Source of the DNA: Spirochaetota bacterium
Lineage (GTDB): Bacteria; Spirochaetota; Brachyspiria; Brachyspirales; JACRPF01
DNA: 64,000 bases
Reading direction: 5' to 3'
Assembly: GCA_016214035.1 (NCBI GenBank)
Contig: JACRPF010000005.1
Location: 310,001 to 374,000, forward strand
Each line of letters opens with the position of its first letter. Position 1 is the stretch's first letter. Below, in pieces: positions 8,660 to 16,692 of this stretch. The position numbers and the translations under genes are program-made. The notes beneath the pieces were generated by a model. It had not been told where the DNA came from. It was given only the letters and a program-made list of their open reading frames with translations, and searched no databases.

Positions 8660-9625
8660 ATGAAACTGAACGGGCCGCTTGTATTCATACTTATCGTCAT
8701 CGCCGGGGGCATCGGCGTCTTGGGCTTTTTTGTACTTACGCGCGCACCGAATGCGACGGACAAAAATCCGTATCCCTATGATATGTCTGCGCTGAGGACA
8801 ACGAATGCGAAACAGTACCGCGAGATACGTTCCATCGATGTTTCATCATCGGCGCATGCGGTCACGATAGCACAACAGATGCTGTACGTACTTTCTGACG
8901 ACGGCGTTGCGGTATACTCACGTGCCGGTGAGAAAACCAGGGTGTTTCCCGTGCAGGGCGCAACAGCAATCGCAGTTGACGGCGATATTTTTCTCGGCAT
9001 GGGCGACCGCATCGCCGTATATTCGTCAGCAGGCGAGTTCAAATCGCAGTGGCGCGAACCGGACCGGAAGACGAAGATAACCGCGCTTGCGGTGCAGGGA
9101 GATGCCGTGGCGGCAGTGGATTTCGGCTGTCGTGTGGTCTGGCATTATTCGCGCGCCGGTACGCTTCGCGGTATTTTCGGACGGCGCGACGAGGAGAAAC
9201 GCGTGCCGGGTCTTTTGTTTCCGAGTCCGTACGGAGGTGTAGCTATGTCACCGTCAGGCATATGGGTTGCCAACACCGGGCGGTTGTCGATGGAGCGGTA
9301 CGGCACTGACGGACGCATCACCGCGTCGTGGGGACATCCCGGCATGACGATAGACGGATTCACCGGCTGCTGTAATCCGGTTCATTTCGCGATGCTGCCG
9401 GCGGGTTTCGTCACGAGTGAAAAAGGGCTCCTTCGCATAAAGACCTACGACCTTCGCGGTACATTCACCGCACTCGTTGCTGGACCTGAGGATTTTCATC
9501 CGGCCACAAAACCGTGTGATGTCGCCGCAGACGCAGCAGGCGATATTTATGTGCTCGATTCATACCGCCATGCGGTGCGGGTGTTCACATATCAGGAAAC
9601 GAATAACGCCGGGAGTAGCCGATGA
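8660..9625 (+). CDS. Membrane-anchored NHL/beta-propeller protein
   Basis: 321 aa. An N-terminal transmembrane helix (about 5-25) is followed by a periplasmic six-bladed-type propeller with NHL-like blades, for example KPCDVAADAAGDIYVLDSY near the C-terminus and GGVAMSPSGIWVANTG in the middle. A GCCNPVHFAM segment carries a vicinal Cys pair, unusual for an NHL blade and possibly a redox or metal site. It starts on the base following the previous stop and overlaps the next gene by four bases (ATGA), so it is translationally coupled on both sides. No enzymatic motif is visible. Confidence 0.75.
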   Translation: MKLNGPLVFILIVIAGGIGVLGFFVLTRAPNATDKNPYPYDMSALRTTNAKQYREIRSIDVSSSAHAVTIAQQMLYVLSDDGVAVYSRAGEKTRVFPVQGATAIAVDGDIFLGMGDRIAVYSSAGEFKSQWREPDRKTKITALAVQGDAVAAVDFGCRVVWHYSRAGTLRGIFGRRDEEKRVPGLLFPSPYGGVAMSPSGIWVANTGRLSMERYGTDGRITASWGHPGMTIDGFTGCCNPVHFAMLPAGFVTSEKGLLRIKTYDLRGTFTALVAGPEDFHPATKPCDVAADAAGDIYVLDSYRHAVRVFTYQETNNAGSSR

Positions 9626-9855
9626 GCACTAATGACAGAAAAGGATTTCTGCGGTCACTCGCGCGTATCGGCATTGCCGGCGGTATAACGGCACTCGGCG
9701 GTGTTGCGGTTGTAAAATCGGCAGCAGCGAAAAAGAATGGCTGTGTTCAGAAGAACGCCTGTGAAATATGCAGCGACGTTTTCACCTGTACCGATGGCCG
9801 TGCGCAGAAGACCGCGGCGATGCTCGCGAAAACCAGAACCGGGAAGGCGCGATGA
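9622..9855 (+). CDS. Small Tat-type exported protein with four cysteines
   Basis: 77 aa. The N-terminus carries RKGFLRSL followed by a glycine/alanine-rich hydrophobic stretch, a near-consensus twin-arginine signal (RK rather than RR) with a likely cut after ...VKSAAA. The mature part is only ~45 aa and holds C-x5-C-x2-C-x5-C, then a basic tail. The spacing could hold a small Fe-S cluster or two disulfides; I cannot match it to a named family. It is coupled by ATGA overlaps to both neighbours, and the next gene carries a true Tat signal. This suggests co-export of folded cofactor proteins. Confidence 0.65.
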   Translation: MSTNDRKGFLRSLARIGIAGGITALGGVAVVKSAAAKKNGCVQKNACEICSDVFTCTDGRAQKTAAMLAKTRTGKAR

Positions 9856-10418
9856 AATCCCCATCAGTGAAAAAACGGCGCGGCTTTCTTGCGGTACTCA
9901 CCCGCGGCGGTATCGCGGCGGCGCTTGCCGGTATTTTCGGGGCGGCGGCGGTACGCACAAAGAATACGAACACCGTGTGGCAGATCGATCCGGCGAAATG
10001 CACGCAATGCGGTTTGTGCGCCACAAGTTGCGTGCTCTCGTTGTCGGCGGTAAAATGCGTGCACCGCTATGCGATGTGCGGCTACTGCAATCTCTGTTTC
10101 GGTTTTTTCCGGCCCGACGCGAATGCACTCACCTCGGCGGCGGAGAATCAGGTGTGCCCCACCGGAGCGATCAAGCGCACGTTCGTCGAGGACCCGTACT
10201 TTGAGTATACGATAAACGAACCGCTCTGCATCGGCTGCTCAAAATGCGTGAAGGGCTGCACGGCATTCGGCAACGGATCGCTGTATCTGCAGATTCGTCA
10301 TGACCGCTGCGTTCAGTGCAACTCATGCGCCATCGCCCGCGTCTGTCCGTCCGGGGCAATCTCGCGCATACCGTCGGACAAACCGTATATTATAAAAGGC
10401 GAGGAACGCAAATCATGA
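9852..10418 (+). CDS. NapG-like periplasmic ferredoxin with Tat signal
   Basis: 188 aa. A Tat signal (RRGFLAVL, then a hydrophobic Ala/Gly stretch) precedes a ferredoxin with several 4Fe-4S motifs: CTQCGLCATSC, CGYCNLC with a later CPTGAI, CIGCSKCVKGC and CVQCNSCAIARVCPSGAI. Sixteen or more Cys in this order resemble NapG-type polyferredoxins, which pass electrons from a membrane quinol dehydrogenase (NapH) to periplasmic enzymes. I chose the ATG at 9852, which overlaps the previous stop, because it gives the Tat signal. A NapH-like gene follows, overlapping by four bases. No nitrate or nitrous oxide reductase is nearby, so the acceptor is unknown. Confidence 0.8.
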   Translation: MKSPSVKKRRGFLAVLTRGGIAAALAGIFGAAAVRTKNTNTVWQIDPAKCTQCGLCATSCVLSLSAVKCVHRYAMCGYCNLCFGFFRPDANALTSAAENQVCPTGAIKRTFVEDPYFEYTINEPLCIGCSKCVKGCTAFGNGSLYLQIRHDRCVQCNSCAIARVCPSGAISRIPSDKPYIIKGEERKS

Positions 10419-11686
10419 AGATACGATTGCTGCTGCGCGTATTCCTGCCGCTCATCCTCGTCATTGGCCTTGCGGCGTCGCTTGCCGGCGAGGACCGTTT
10501 TCCGCAGCCCGAGTTCGAGACCGCGTATAAAGCCCCGGTGTATCAGCATCCGTTGCCGAGAAGCGTCATCATGTCGTATGTCGATGTGGGTGTGCTCATA
10601 CTCGCCTGTTCGCTCGCGGCGTTGTTCGCTATAAGGATACGCAATCGCCGCGGATTGTTTGCCGTCATGCTCGGGTCGCTCATCTATTTCGGGTTTTACC
10701 GGAAAGGCTGCATCTGTCCCGTGGGGTCGATACAGAACATCATATCGCTTCTGTTCGAGAACGCATATGCGATACCGCTTACCGCGGCGCTGTTTTTCAT
10801 CATACCGATAATATTCACGCTGCTCTTCGGACGTGTGTTCTGTTCATCGGTCTGTCCGCTCGGTGCCGTACAGGATGTCGTGGCGGTGCGTCCCGTCGCA
10901 TTGCCGCGCTGGCTCAACGCGGCACTCGGCATGCTGCCGTATGTGTTCCTCGCGTTCGCCGTCCTTTTTGCGGCCACCGGCACCGGTTATATCATATGCC
11001 GGTTCGATCCGTTCGTGTCCTTTTTTCGCATGACCGGCGACGTGTGGCGGCTCGTACTTGGCGGACTTTTTCTCGTTCTCGGTGTTTTCATCGCCCGGCC
11101 GTATTGCCGTTTTCTCTGCCCCTACGGTGCGATACTGAATTTTGTTTCGCGGTTTTCGATCAAGCACGTGACCATCACCCCGACCGAATGCATACAATGC
11201 CGTCTCTGCGAGAACTCATGTCCGTTTGACGCCATCGAGGTTGCGACACCCCCCGATGCGCCGGCGCCGAAGAACGGCGTACGCACTATGGCGGGAACAC
11301 TCGCGCTCATACCGGTGATGATATTAATCGGCGGGTTTCTCGTGTCGCGACTCGCACCAGTACTTGCATCAACGCATCTTACCGTGGCCACAGCGAAACA
11401 GATAGCGATCGAGGATGCGGACCCGAACGCAAAGACCACGCTACAGTCGCAGGCGTTCAGATCGCTCGGCACATCGCCGGAAGAACTTGCCGCACAGGCA
11501 AAGGATATCGTCAAAGGTTTCTCTATCGGAGGGTGGATTGCGGGCGGATTCATCGGTCTAGCATTCGGCCTAACGCTTGCGTTTCTCGCGCGGCGCGTGC
11601 GGCGCAAAGATTATGAACCGGACCGCGGTCGCTGCCTGTCATGCGGGCGCTGTTTTGCGTATTGCCCGAAATATTATGCGCCCTAG
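10415..11686 (+). CDS. NapH/NosR-like membrane Fe-S protein (quinol dehydrogenase type)
   Basis: 423 aa with about six transmembrane helices. Loop motifs CICPVGSIQN, CSSVCPLGAVQD and CRFLCPYGAILNF are those of the NapH/NosR/RdxA family. They precede a ferredoxin pair, CIQCRLCENSCPFDAIE about residue 260 and CLSCGRCFAYCPKYY at the very C-terminus. Between them a helix pair and an Ala-rich ~60 aa insert are unlike standard NapH. NapH-type proteins oxidise menaquinol and feed electrons outward through NapG; the window's futalosine menaquinone gene fits. The start at 10415 overlaps the preceding stop (ATGA). The upstream in-frame GTG at 10316 lies inside the ferredoxin gene and is rejected. Confidence 0.8.
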   Translation: MKIRLLLRVFLPLILVIGLAASLAGEDRFPQPEFETAYKAPVYQHPLPRSVIMSYVDVGVLILACSLAALFAIRIRNRRGLFAVMLGSLIYFGFYRKGCICPVGSIQNIISLLFENAYAIPLTAALFFIIPIIFTLLFGRVFCSSVCPLGAVQDVVAVRPVALPRWLNAALGMLPYVFLAFAVLFAATGTGYIICRFDPFVSFFRMTGDVWRLVLGGLFLVLGVFIARPYCRFLCPYGAILNFVSRFSIKHVTITPTECIQCRLCENSCPFDAIEVATPPDAPAPKNGVRTMAGTLALIPVMILIGGFLVSRLAPVLASTHLTVATAKQIAIEDADPNAKTTLQSQAFRSLGTSPEELAAQAKDIVKGFSIGGWIAGGFIGLAFGLTLAFLARRVRRKDYEPDRGRCLSCGRCFAYCPKYYAP

Positions 11687-11697
11687 CACGGGCCTCG

Positions 11698-12477
11698 CTA
11701 CGCCAAGAGCAGATTCACACCTTTCGATGTAAGCATCGTTTTCGTCTCCTCCGGCACACCGCTGTCGGTGATCACCGTCCGCGCCACATCATATCCGCAC
11801 ACCGCGAGATTGCCCCGTTCACCGAACTTGCTTGCGTCGGCGAGTACGATCACTTCACGCGAGCGCGCTATCATGAGGCGTTCGGTGGCGATGAGCCGCG
11901 TGTCGGTGTTGGTGATGCCGGATTCGTCGATGCCCTGCGGACTCATGAAGAGCTTCGACGCGGAATAGTTGGCGAGAAGTGTGTCGCCGAAGGGGTTGAT
12001 CATCATCTGCGAGTCGCGGTACACCATGCCGCCGAGAAGGATAACGGTCACCGATCCGCTCATGCGGAGCGCGTTGGCGATGGCGAACGAATTGGTGATG
12101 ACGGTCAGCTCGGTGTCGGCGAGGAACTCAGCCATATAATATGTGGTTGACCCGCCGTCGATGATGATCGTCTCGCCGGGTGCTACGAGCGACGCGGCCT
12201 TTTTTGCGATGAGACGTTTCTGCTCGGCGAAGATGTTCTTTCGTACGTCAAGCGGTTCCTCGTCGATGCGTTCCGATGCCGGCGTTTCAGGTTCAGCGCC
12301 GGCATATTCTATGCCGCCGTGCATACGGCGTATCAGCCCGCGCGTCTCAAGGTCCTGAAAGTCGCGCCGTACCGTCGCTTCGCTCGCGTTGAGAATGGAA
12401 ACCACCTGTTTCGTGGAAACATACCGCTGCTTCTTTGCGAATCTGAGTATCGTATCATGCCGTTCTTTTGTCAACAT
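11698..12477 (-). CDS. DeoR-family transcriptional regulator
   Basis: 259 aa. The N-terminal winged helix reads ERHDTILRFAKKQRYVSTKQVV, with the recognition helix ASEATVRRDFQDLE, the DeoR signature. The C-terminal DeoRC sensor domain has the phosphosugar-binding IIIDGGSTTYYMAEFL and GGMVYRDSQMM segments. Members repress sugar-catabolic operons and release on binding a phosphorylated sugar. It is the last gene of the dehydrogenase/epimerase unit: its ATG overlaps the epimerase stop by seven bases (ATGTTGA). Its likely targets are the two divergent promoters around 14.5 kb. Confidence 0.88.
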   Translation of the reverse strand: MLTKERHDTILRFAKKQRYVSTKQVVSILNASEATVRRDFQDLETRGLIRRMHGGIEYAGAEPETPASERIDEEPLDVRKNIFAEQKRLIAKKAASLVAPGETIIIDGGSTTYYMAEFLADTELTVITNSFAIANALRMSGSVTVILLGGMVYRDSQMMINPFGDTLLANYSASKLFMSPQGIDESGITNTDTRLIATERLMIARSREVIVLADASKFGERGNLAVCGYDVARTVITDSGVPEETKTMLTSKGVNLLLA

Positions 12478-13169
12478 ACGCTCGCAACGCGGCTCAACTT
12501 ATTTTGTCCGAGCATGCCGCGCATCCGGGAAAGATTATCGCTTAGAACGCCCGATTTGTCAAACAGGCTTGATGTCCCTGCTACGAGCACGTCGGCTCCC
12601 GCGTCCACCATCACCGGTATGTTCTTCCAGCTCACGTTGCCGTCGACTTCAATCTCGATGTCATACCCGCGTTCATCGATGTGCGCCGAGAGTTCGCGTA
12701 TCTTTTCTATCGTCTGCGGTATGAGCTCCTGTCCCGCGTAGCCGGGGTTCACCGTCATGATGCAGACAAAATCCACCTCGGGCAGCATGTGCTTATACGT
12801 TTCAAGCGGCATCGACGGGTCTATCGCAATACCCGCGCGCGCACCGGAGCTTTTGATGAGGCGCAGTGAACGCAGCGGGTGATAACAGGTTTCCGGGTGT
12901 ATCGAGAGGAGCGCATTGCCGATGGAGGCGAACGACGGAATGTATTCGTCCACGTTCTCGATCATGAGATGTATATCGAGCGGTATTGACGTGTAGCGCG
13001 CGACGGCTTTGCAGAAATCGATGCCGAGCGTGAAGTTCGGGACATAGTGGCCGTCCATGATGTCGATGTGCAGATAGTCCACGCCCTCGCGCTGAAAGAC
13101 GTCGAGTGCGGAACGCATATCGATGAAATCCGCGCACATGAGCGATGGGGAAAGTTTTACGGTATTCAT
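12471..13169 (-). CDS. Ribulose-/allulose-phosphate 3-epimerase family enzyme
   Basis: 232 aa TIM barrel. Family motifs are SPSLMCADF, HIDIMDGHYVPN (metal-binding His and Asp), DIHLMI, MTVNPGYAGQ and EIEVDGNVSW with GTSSLF. The SLMC start, the HPET segment and the EVDGN ending resemble D-allulose-6-phosphate 3-epimerase (AlsE) more than housekeeping Rpe, and the gene sits in a sugar-catabolic unit, so AlsE-like activity is my preference. It starts at ATG 13169 behind AGGAGCA. The ~220 bases upstream hold a copy of the dispersed leader element (13239-13353). Confidence 0.82.
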   Translation of the reverse strand: MNTVKLSPSLMCADFIDMRSALDVFQREGVDYLHIDIMDGHYVPNFTLGIDFCKAVARYTSIPLDIHLMIENVDEYIPSFASIGNALLSIHPETCYHPLRSLRLIKSSGARAGIAIDPSMPLETYKHMLPEVDFVCIMTVNPGYAGQELIPQTIEKIRELSAHIDERGYDIEIEVDGNVSWKNIPVMVDAGADVLVAGTSSLFDKSGVLSDNLSRMRGMLGQNKLSRVASVC

Positions 13170-13238
13170 GATCAGTTGCTCCTGTTAATATCATAACTGT
13201 GAAAATCCGTCTTCTTTAGCAAGAGATTTCTTCCGTTG

Positions 13239-13353
13239 TGTCGTCGCTTTCGTGTGGTCGCCGGGTACGGCTCCGCAACGGCATCCGGCATGACTTGCGC
13301 TCTGCGTTGCGCGGCGAAGCATTCATTCTTATTTTTTGTCCGCATCCATGCGG
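13239..13353 (-). repeat. Dispersed leader element, copy C (upstream of the 3-epimerase gene)
   Basis: Read on the minus strand it has a first hairpin (CCGCATGGATGCGG), an A-rich linker with AAAAAATAAGAA, the block AACGCAGAGCGCAAG, a CATGCCGGATGCCG segment, a ~25-base insertion, and the closing block CGAAAGCGACGAC. The same order recurs at 44282-44374 and 60715-60798. It lies about 70 bases before the gene and in its sense. This is the most diverged of the three copies. Confidence 0.6.
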
Positions 13354-13392
13354 TGCTATTGTTTCCATTTTTCCTTCCTCTTTGGGGAACGA

Positions 13393-14439
13393 CTACGCCG
13401 CGTTTGGTGTGACGATGACTTTCAGTCCGCCGCGTTCTTCGTGATATGAGAATGCCGACGATATCTCATCGAGCGGAAACGTTTTTGAAATATATTTTTT
13501 CGCGCTCACGATATCCTGCGCGATGAGCGATACGGCAAGCTCATGATGCCGCGGCAGCGACCCGTGACTTCCCATCACGTAGCACTCGCGGTAGTGGATG
13601 ATATTGGAGTCGATCGAGAGCTTCGGCTGATTCTTGAGCCCGCCGAACAGGTTCACGAAACCGCGGTGGCGTATCATCTGTATCGCCGCTTCCTGCGCTT
13701 CGGTGGTGCCGGCGGTGGTTACGGCGCAATCAACGCCTTCACCGTTCGTTTCCTTCAGCACGACTGCAACCGGGTCTTCGTCGGCGCTGGCGATGAAACG
13801 CGCGTCCTCGCGGAATGTCTTCGCCATTGCAAGTCGGTTCTTCGATCGCTGTATCGCAAACACCTTTTTTGCGCCGTACATCTTTGACAGCTCGAGCATC
13901 ATGCAGCCGATGGGACCGAGTCCGATGACGGCGAGGCTTTTGCCGGGTGCGAACTGCGCGAGCTCAAGGCCGTTGATGGCGCAGGCGAGCGGTTCGGCGA
14001 TGGCAGCCTCTTCAAAGGAAAGCGAATCGGGCATCTTTGTCACCGGACCGTATTTGAGTATCGTATCGTTCAGCGTCATATATTCCTGAAAACCGCCGGC
14101 GAATTGATAGCCGATGGCATAGTTGATTGAGCAGTTCGTTCCCATGCCGTTCGCGCACCAGTAACATTCTCCGCACGGCACATCGGCACCAAGCGCTATC
14201 CGGTCGCCGACCTTCACTTTGCTTACGTTCTTCCCGACAGTGACTATCTCACCGGCTATCTCGTGTCCTATTATGGATGGATACTTTACGCGGTCGTTAC
14301 CATAATGGTAGATCCGCACATCGGAACCGCATACGGCGCAGGCTTTCACTTTCAGAATGGCTTCATTATCACCGCAGACCGGATCTGCTACGTTTTTTAT
14401 CGCTATTTTGTTCTGTGCTTCAAGAATTGCTGCTTTCAT
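13393..14439 (-). CDS. Zinc-dependent medium-chain alcohol/polyol dehydrogenase
   Basis: 348 aa. The catalytic zinc site is CAVCGSDVRIYH plus GHEIAG; the structural-zinc loop is CGECYWCANGMGTNC with four Cys. The nucleotide site is VIGLGPIGCM. The whole matches sorbitol/threonine-dehydrogenase-type MDR enzymes that oxidise a polyol or sugar alcohol with NAD(P). I placed the start at ATG 14439 behind GGGAGC; the longer frame begins in AT-rich promoter sequence. It heads the minus-strand unit with the epimerase and DeoR regulator and is divergent from another MDR dehydrogenase. Confidence 0.87.
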   Translation of the reverse strand: MKAAILEAQNKIAIKNVADPVCGDNEAILKVKACAVCGSDVRIYHYGNDRVKYPSIIGHEIAGEIVTVGKNVSKVKVGDRIALGADVPCGECYWCANGMGTNCSINYAIGYQFAGGFQEYMTLNDTILKYGPVTKMPDSLSFEEAAIAEPLACAINGLELAQFAPGKSLAVIGLGPIGCMMLELSKMYGAKKVFAIQRSKNRLAMAKTFREDARFIASADEDPVAVVLKETNGEGVDCAVTTAGTTEAQEAAIQMIRHRGFVNLFGGLKNQPKLSIDSNIIHYRECYVMGSHGSLPRHHELAVSLIAQDIVSAKKYISKTFPLDEISSAFSYHEERGGLKVIVTPNAA

Positions 14440-14467
14440 TTTATGCTCCCGAATTTTGATATACTTA

Positions 14468-14495
14468 ATAATAATCATAAAACGATAAAAGTCAA
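14468..14495 (-). promoter_or_regulatory. Promoter of the minus-strand dehydrogenase unit
   Basis: On the minus strand TTGACT (14490-14495) and TATTAT (14468-14473) are separated by 16 bases, about 30 bases before the ATG at 14439. GATAAAA occurs at 14484-14490 and again at 14513-14519, both on the plus strand, and may be a regulator site. Confidence 0.5.
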
Positions 14496-14534
14496 TCAAA
14501 AATTGCCATAAGTGATAAAAAAGATTGTAAATGC

Positions 14535-14563
14535 TTGACTTCTCCAGCAAGTGATATTACTAT
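14535..14563 (+). promoter_or_regulatory. Promoter of the plus-strand dehydrogenase unit
   Basis: TTGACT (14535-14540), a 17-base spacer and TACTAT (14558-14563), about 37 bases before the ATG at 14600. Back to back with the promoter on the other strand, so one regulator could control both units. Confidence 0.6.
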
Positions 14564-14599
14564 ATAAACATGAATCGTATGCATAAATCGAGATAATCA

Positions 14600-15631
14600 A
14601 TGAAAGCGCTCGTACTTCACAGCGATAAATCACTGAAATATGGAGATATTGACCTTCAATCGCATGACGGATGGATACGTGTGCGGGTGACATATTCCGG
14701 CATATGCGGGTCTGATATCGAGCGGGGATTCCATGGTAAGGCATATCATTATCCCCTGGTCATGGGGCATGAGTTTGCAGGTGTCGCAGAGACCGGCGGC
14801 ATACGCGTTAAAGCAGGTGACCGAGTGGCGGTGTTCCCGCTCATTCCCTGTGGAACATGTGCCGCATGTGAAACGGGGAATTATGCGCTTTGCAAGAACT
14901 ATAACTATCTCGGTTCACGATGCGACGGCGGTTTTGCCGAGTATGTCTATGCGCCCGAAGAAAATCTCATCGCCATCCCTGACTACGTTAAAAGCGAACA
15001 TGCCGCGATGACAGAACCCTGCGCGGTGGCGCTTCACGGGGTGAATAAGTTCCATATAACACCGGGCGATATCGGCTGTGTGTACGGCGGCGGTCCCATC
15101 GGCAATATCGCCGCGCAGTGGCTTCGTGTGCGTGGCTGCGGCACGGTTATCGTCGTCGAGATCGATGAACGGAAACTGGCCATAGCCCGGCAGATGGGCT
15201 TTGCCGCCGTGAACCCGAAAGACGGCGATCCGGTTACCGCGATACAAAGCGTTACCGGCGGGCGTCTTGCCGATCATGTCGTGGAGGCGTGCGGCTTTCC
15301 CGAAACATTCCTCAACGCGGTGCGGAGTGCCGGCGATTTCGGCGAGGTGCTTTTCATGGGCAATATCAAAGGGACATTCGGCATTCCCGAAGCCGAGTTC
15401 ACCAAAATACTCAGAAAAGAACTTACGATATTCGGCACCTGGAACTCGAAAGTGACGCCCGCCGGCCATAACGACTGGACCGCGGCGCTTTCGTTTATGG
15501 GCCGAGGCATCGACTGCGCGCCGCTCATCAGCCATATCGCTGCACTGAGAGACGGTGCGGCCATGTTTGATACGATTGTGGGTAAAAAAGAATTCGTCAA
15601 TAAAGCTATTTTTCGGATACACGCCGAATAA
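14600..15631 (+). CDS. Zinc-dependent dehydrogenase, galactitol-1-phosphate 5-dehydrogenase-like
   Basis: 343 aa MDR enzyme. The catalytic zinc ligands are in YSGICGSDIERGFHG and GHEFAG; the structural-zinc Cys set is CGTCAACETGNYALC; the Rossmann motif is VYGGGPIGN. The CDGGFAEYV stretch and overall length fit the GatD-like branch that oxidises a phosphorylated polyol. It opens the plus-strand half of the divergent sugar region, and 17 bases downstream begins a TIM-barrel isomerase, so the two probably act on the same sugar. The substrate cannot be read from the sequence. Confidence 0.85.
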   Translation: MKALVLHSDKSLKYGDIDLQSHDGWIRVRVTYSGICGSDIERGFHGKAYHYPLVMGHEFAGVAETGGIRVKAGDRVAVFPLIPCGTCAACETGNYALCKNYNYLGSRCDGGFAEYVYAPEENLIAIPDYVKSEHAAMTEPCAVALHGVNKFHITPGDIGCVYGGGPIGNIAAQWLRVRGCGTVIVVEIDERKLAIARQMGFAAVNPKDGDPVTAIQSVTGGRLADHVVEACGFPETFLNAVRSAGDFGEVLFMGNIKGTFGIPEAEFTKILRKELTIFGTWNSKVTPAGHNDWTAALSFMGRGIDCAPLISHIAALRDGAAMFDTIVGKKEFVNKAIFRIHAE

Positions 15632-15647
15632 CAAAAAGGAAAACAGT

Positions 15648-16577
15648 ATGAGCGATACAAAAACGGTCTGCAGCATCGGCATAAAAAGCGATCCGGTGGA
15701 ATACCGCTACAGCTATGACTGGCTGTTCGATTTTCTCGAACGCCATGAGATACGGTATATGCAGCTGGGAAGTTTCTTCGAGCTCTATTCGCTTGAGGAC
15801 GACTACTTCAAGCGTCTCCGCGACAATGCGCTCGCGCACCGCGTGACGATAAAAAGCGTGTTCACGTCGCATCGCGAGCTCGGTGGTTTTTTCACCGGCG
15901 AAAAGGCGATCGAAAAAGTGGCGCGGAGGAATTATGAACGCCTCATAGAGATTGCGTCGCTGCTCGGTGCCGACTATGCCGGGTCTAACCCCGGCGCCGC
16001 GTACCGGGACCGTGAATCGGCGAAGGACGCAGGCATTGAATGTTATCTTTCGCACATGAAAGAGCTTATGGGTTACGCAAAATACCGCGGCCTTAAGGCG
16101 CTTACCATCGAACCGATGTCGTGTCACGCCGAACCGCCGTCATTGCCGGAGGAGATAGACTATATGCTCCGCACCCTCGGCGGTCATCACCGTACCGACC
16201 CGTTCACCGTGCCGGTGTATCTCTGCGGCGATATATCGCACGGTGTGGCGGACAGGAACCGCCGTGTGCTTCACGACAACTATGAACTCTTCGCCATGGA
16301 GATCCCCTACATGTGCGAATTTCATTTCAAAAACACCGACAGCGCATTCGACAAGACCTTCGGTTTCACCGACGAGGAGACGGGCAGGGGTATTGTGGAC
16401 CTCAAGCGCGTCTTCACCATGGTGGCCGAGGGACAATGGCCGGTAGACGAGGTCGTGGGCTATCTTGAGATTGGCGGCCCGAAACTCGGCCGCGATTATT
16501 CCGATCACCTTCTAGAATCGCAGCTCGCCGGTTCGTTCGATAATCTCAGGAAATCATCGGCGCTCATTTACACGTGA
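15648..16577 (+). CDS. Xylose-isomerase-like TIM-barrel (sugar phosphate isomerase/epimerase)
   Basis: 309 aa. The sequence shows the AP-endonuclease-2/xylose-isomerase-like fold: a buried IRYMQLGSFFELY strand, an LLGADYAGSNPG strand, ALTIEPMS (a metal-binding Glu), YLCGDISHG, EFHFKNTD (His) and EIGGPKLG (Glu) at the ends of successive strands. Such proteins isomerise or epimerise sugars or inositols; the exact reaction is unknown. I chose ATG 15648 behind AAAAGGA; the longer open frame overlaps the dehydrogenase. It is the second gene of the plus-strand unit. Confidence 0.75.
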   Translation: MSDTKTVCSIGIKSDPVEYRYSYDWLFDFLERHEIRYMQLGSFFELYSLEDDYFKRLRDNALAHRVTIKSVFTSHRELGGFFTGEKAIEKVARRNYERLIEIASLLGADYAGSNPGAAYRDRESAKDAGIECYLSHMKELMGYAKYRGLKALTIEPMSCHAEPPSLPEEIDYMLRTLGGHHRTDPFTVPVYLCGDISHGVADRNRRVLHDNYELFAMEIPYMCEFHFKNTDSAFDKTFGFTDEETGRGIVDLKRVFTMVAEGQWPVDEVVGYLEIGGPKLGRDYSDHLLESQLAGSFDNLRKSSALIYT

Positions 16578-16593
16578 AACATCCCCGGGGCGT

Positions 16594-16622
16594 TTGACCG
16601 GTATACACCACATTCGTATACT
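16594..16622 (+). promoter_or_regulatory. Sigma70-type promoter of the PilJ/SpoIIE gene
   Basis: TTGACC (16594-16599), 17-base spacer, TATACT (16617-16622). The start codon at 16693 leaves a leader of about 65 bases. Confidence 0.6.
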
Positions 16623-16692
16623 ATATGTATAACGTTTGTCTGCATTCGAAGCGCCCGGCTGCATACAAAAACGGACACGAAACGGGGGACGG

